Source: an uncultured Carboxylicivirga sp.
GTDB taxonomy: Bacteria > Bacteroidota > Bacteroidia > Bacteroidales > Marinilabiliaceae
Reading direction: 5' to 3'
DNA: 64,000 bases
NCBI GenBank assembly: GCA_947503525.1
Contig: CANNEA010000002.1
Coordinates: forward strand, 682,001-746,000
The position numbers were made by a program, and so were the translations under genes. Below are positions 62,410 through 64,000 of the stretch, piece after piece; positions within the stretch are counted from its first letter, which is position 1; each line of letters begins with the position of its first letter. The notes beneath the pieces are model-generated. The model did no database searches, was not told the DNA's origin, and was given only the letters and a program-made list of their open reading frames with translations.

Positions 62410-63459
62410 TCATTTTAAAGTGCCGGTGGTTTCAATTTTAATTAGGCGTTGAGGGTCTGCCTTATCCGATAGAATAAAGAGGTAATTATTTGAAGACAAT
62501 TGTTGTTCAATGATCAGTTTGGTATCCTCATAATCATTAAAATCCTTAAGGAAAATCTTAAGGTATTCTAGTTCGTAATCTGAATCTACACTTAGGAGTT
62601 TTTGCAGAAAATTTACACAAGCCTTGGTTTGTGATATTATATTATCAGCTTGTTCATCTGAAGAAGAACTGGAATCAACACCAGCAATTAATATCTGGTT
62701 CCAGTCTGGAATCTGTACACTATTTTCAACTTGAATATTATTGTTTAGTACAAAAGCTTGATGAATGGGAAAGGAATCTTTAACGGCTGCAATAAATTGG
62801 CCACTTATTCCAGCTGTTAACATACTGCTTGTGCCCAATGAAGGATAATTATTTTTAAATAATGTCGGATCGAAGTATAAGTTTTGTACCTGATCGAGTA
62901 ACTGCCAGGCATCCATCCCATCATATTTGTCGGATAGAAATATTTGATCAATACAAGTGTTACATTGGATCATATGACCAAAGTGCATTTCTTCATGATC
63001 AAGTAACTGCTCCATGAAATCATATACCAGCTGAGTACTTCTTAATGGATCGTTCTGTTCATTAAAATCAATTTGTCCGGAAAATAAAATTTTACCACTA
63101 GACGTATTACAAATTGTATAATTGTGCTTCTGAAATATTTTGTGTTCGATTTGGTTATCAACACCTTCTTGATATGTAATTACAAACTTACTTTCACCAT
63201 CACCTGTTACTTGAGGAAACAAATAATAAGCAGGAGTTTTTCCTTGTCCAACTTTTTTAAGTGCAAGACCCATTTGTTGCTTGCAATAGGAATAGTCATC
63301 CAACGACGAAATGTCCGTGTAGGCCTCTATACATAGTATGTCCGAGGGTTTTATATTATTGGTTTTTAAGGAAGAATTAATGATTGCTTGTAGTTCATCT
63401 ATTCGTCCGGATAGAAGGTTATTGTCGTTGAAATTTATGATATGATATTGCAATTTCAT
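62410..63459 (-). CDS. RidA/YjgF-superfamily-like protein, two-domain
   Basis: A 349-residue soluble protein. Residues about 125-180 resemble a RidA-type core: ILFSGQIDF corresponds to the FSGQI motif and QLVYDFMEQLLDHEEMHFGHMIQCNTCIDQIFL (seen as VYDFMEQLLDHEE then HMIQCNTCIDQIFL) to the helix-strand that follows. The second half may hold a further related domain (VQIPDWNQILIAGVDSSSSSDE, CVNFLQKLLSVDSDYELEYLK). Such a two-domain layout recalls the chorismatase (FkbO/Hyg5) fold, but I cannot align the active site, so the activity is open. It lies upstream of the MMPL exporter on the same strand, 79 bases apart. Confidence 0.45.
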   Translation of the reverse strand: MKLQYHIINFNDNNLLSGRIDELQAIINSSLKTNNIKPSDILCIEAYTDISSLDDYSYCKQQMGLALKKVGQGKTPAYYLFPQVTGDGESKFVITYQEGVDNQIEHKIFQKHNYTICNTSSGKILFSGQIDFNEQNDPLRSTQLVYDFMEQLLDHEEMHFGHMIQCNTCIDQIFLSDKYDGMDAWQLLDQVQNLYFDPTLFKNNYPSLGTSSMLTAGISGQFIAAVKDSFPIHQAFVLNNNIQVENSVQIPDWNQILIAGVDSSSSSDEQADNIISQTKACVNFLQKLLSVDSDYELEYLKIFLKDFNDYEDTKLIIEQQLSSNNYLFILSDKADPQRLIKIETTGTLK

Positions 63460-63531
63460 TGCTTGTAAATTAAGGTTTTACTCAAGTTGATGATAAAGAA
63501 TGAACTTAAATTAAGCTTGAAAATATTGCTG

Positions 63532-63539
63532 CAAAGGTA
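63532..63539 (-). promoter_or_regulatory. -7 box (TACCTTTG) for the RidA-like gene
   Basis: An exact TAnnTTTG match on the minus strand, 72 bases before the ATG at 63459. A forward TATTTTTG at 63553-63560 is a candidate for the divergent YfiR-like gene. Confidence 0.45.
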
Positions 63540-63679
63540 GATTAATCCGATTTATTTTTGACGCTTAATGGCTTCTTTCTTAAAAGACAAAATCAAAAAT
63601 TATTAGAAGAAAAGAAACTAATCCGATTGTATTGCGTACCAAACGCATTAAGAAGTTGAATTTGAAAGGACATTTTATT

Positions 63680-64000
63680 ATGAAAAAGATTTTACTCTTT
63701 TTAAGCATTATGCTTTTGCCTTTTGGGGCAAGTTCACAAATTGCTAAGTTTAAATCAGTCTTTACCTTGAATTTTATTCGTCATATTGGTTGGGCTGAAG
63801 AATCAAAACAAGGTGATTTCGTGATAGGCGTATTGCGTAACAAGGAAGTATCGGGTTGGATGGAAAAACTTTCCGCAGGAAAGAAGTTTGGTTTTCAGAA
63901 TGTGGTAATTAAAGATTTTAAATCACCTGAAGAGATACAGGACTGTCAAGTACTATTTGTATCGTCAACGGTAAACTTTGGGAAACATTCCTCAGCTATA
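63680..64000 (+). CDS. YfiR-like (DUF4154) periplasmic protein, N-terminal part (partial)
   Basis: The frame begins at the ATG at 63680 and runs off the right edge after 107 codons. A signal peptide covers residues 1-20 (LLPFGASSQ). The start of the mature protein (FKSVFTLNFIRHIGWAEES, then DFVIGVLRNKEVSGWMEKL and DCQVLFVSST) matches the YfiR/DUF4154 pattern, a small periplasmic domain that represses diguanylate cyclases or precedes histidine kinases in other bacteria. Whether this is a stand-alone YfiR or the N-terminus of a larger signalling protein lies beyond the window. It is divergent from the RidA-like gene. Confidence 0.75.
   Translation, partial: MKKILLFLSIMLLPFGASSQIAKFKSVFTLNFIRHIGWAEESKQGDFVIGVLRNKEVSGWMEKLSAGKKFGFQNVVIKDFKSPEEIQDCQVLFVSSTVNFGKHSSAI

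Overview
The window is AT-rich chromosomal DNA of a Bacteroidota bacterium, most likely a marine or anaerobic member of Bacteroidia such as a Marinilabiliales relative; the order is an inference. Signs are: promoters of the TTTG-N19-TAnnTTTG type instead of sigma70 boxes; no clear Shine-Dalgarno sequences; a TonB receptor with a carboxypeptidase-regulatory-like N-terminal domain; a GH97 alpha-glucosidase-type enzyme; a RecQ with a long C-terminal helical tail; an ATP synthase atpDC pair apart from the other atp genes; and many small Bacteroidota-type lipoproteins. I see no phage, insertion sequence, CRISPR array or rRNA operon.

Layout. 1-4.1 kb (minus strand): the N-terminal half of a probable PPi-dependent PEP carboxykinase, then recQ. 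4.6-9.9 kb (plus): tatC-lptB, a tRNA-Leu(UAG) with its own promoter and terminator, then the protein-quality block tig-clpP-clpX. 10-16.2 kb: a large outer-membrane metallopeptidase/propeller/barrel fusion and the membrane pyrophosphatase hppA, whose sequence predicts the K+-dependent class. 16.3-24.9 kb: an SDR, a porin plus multi-pass membrane protein operon divergent from a Crp/Fnr regulator, then a PQQ-type propeller, an esterase, a VOC protein and a barrel protein. 25-31 kb: housekeeping genes pgi, gpsA and lysS, a HAD hydrolase and a SPOR lipoprotein. 31-40.5 kb: a histidine kinase/response regulator pair divergent from a PiT phosphate transporter, followed by a TonB receptor and a duplicated beta-helix lipoprotein. 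40.5-45.4 kb: a 1.2 kb gene-poor stretch with a phased palindrome array, a DUF6261-like gene, a GH97 enzyme and a small membrane protein. 45.4-50.3 kb: small enzymes and hypotheticals. 50.4-55.3 kb: sbcDC. 55.4-64 kb: an ankyrin lipoprotein, a GT9 glycosyltransferase, atpDC, a polyprenyl synthase, an RND/MMPL exporter, a RidA-like two-domain protein and the start of a YfiR-like gene.

The most system-like unit is 31-40.5 kb. The intergenic regions ahead of PiT and ahead of the TonB receptor both carry TGTTA-N6-TGTTA, an 11-bp direct repeat with the geometry of a PhoB box. This suggests a phosphate-responsive regulon that links the two-component system, the transporter, a SusD-less TonB receptor and its beta-helix lipoprotein partner. 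The most unusual non-coding signal is at 41538-41719: five copies of a CATTAA-N6-TTAATG dyad spaced 41, 40, 41 and 42 bp, just ahead of the DUF6261-like gene. A third theme is pyrophosphate use: a probable PPi-PEPCK and a K+-dependent membrane pyrophosphatase lie within 16 kb.
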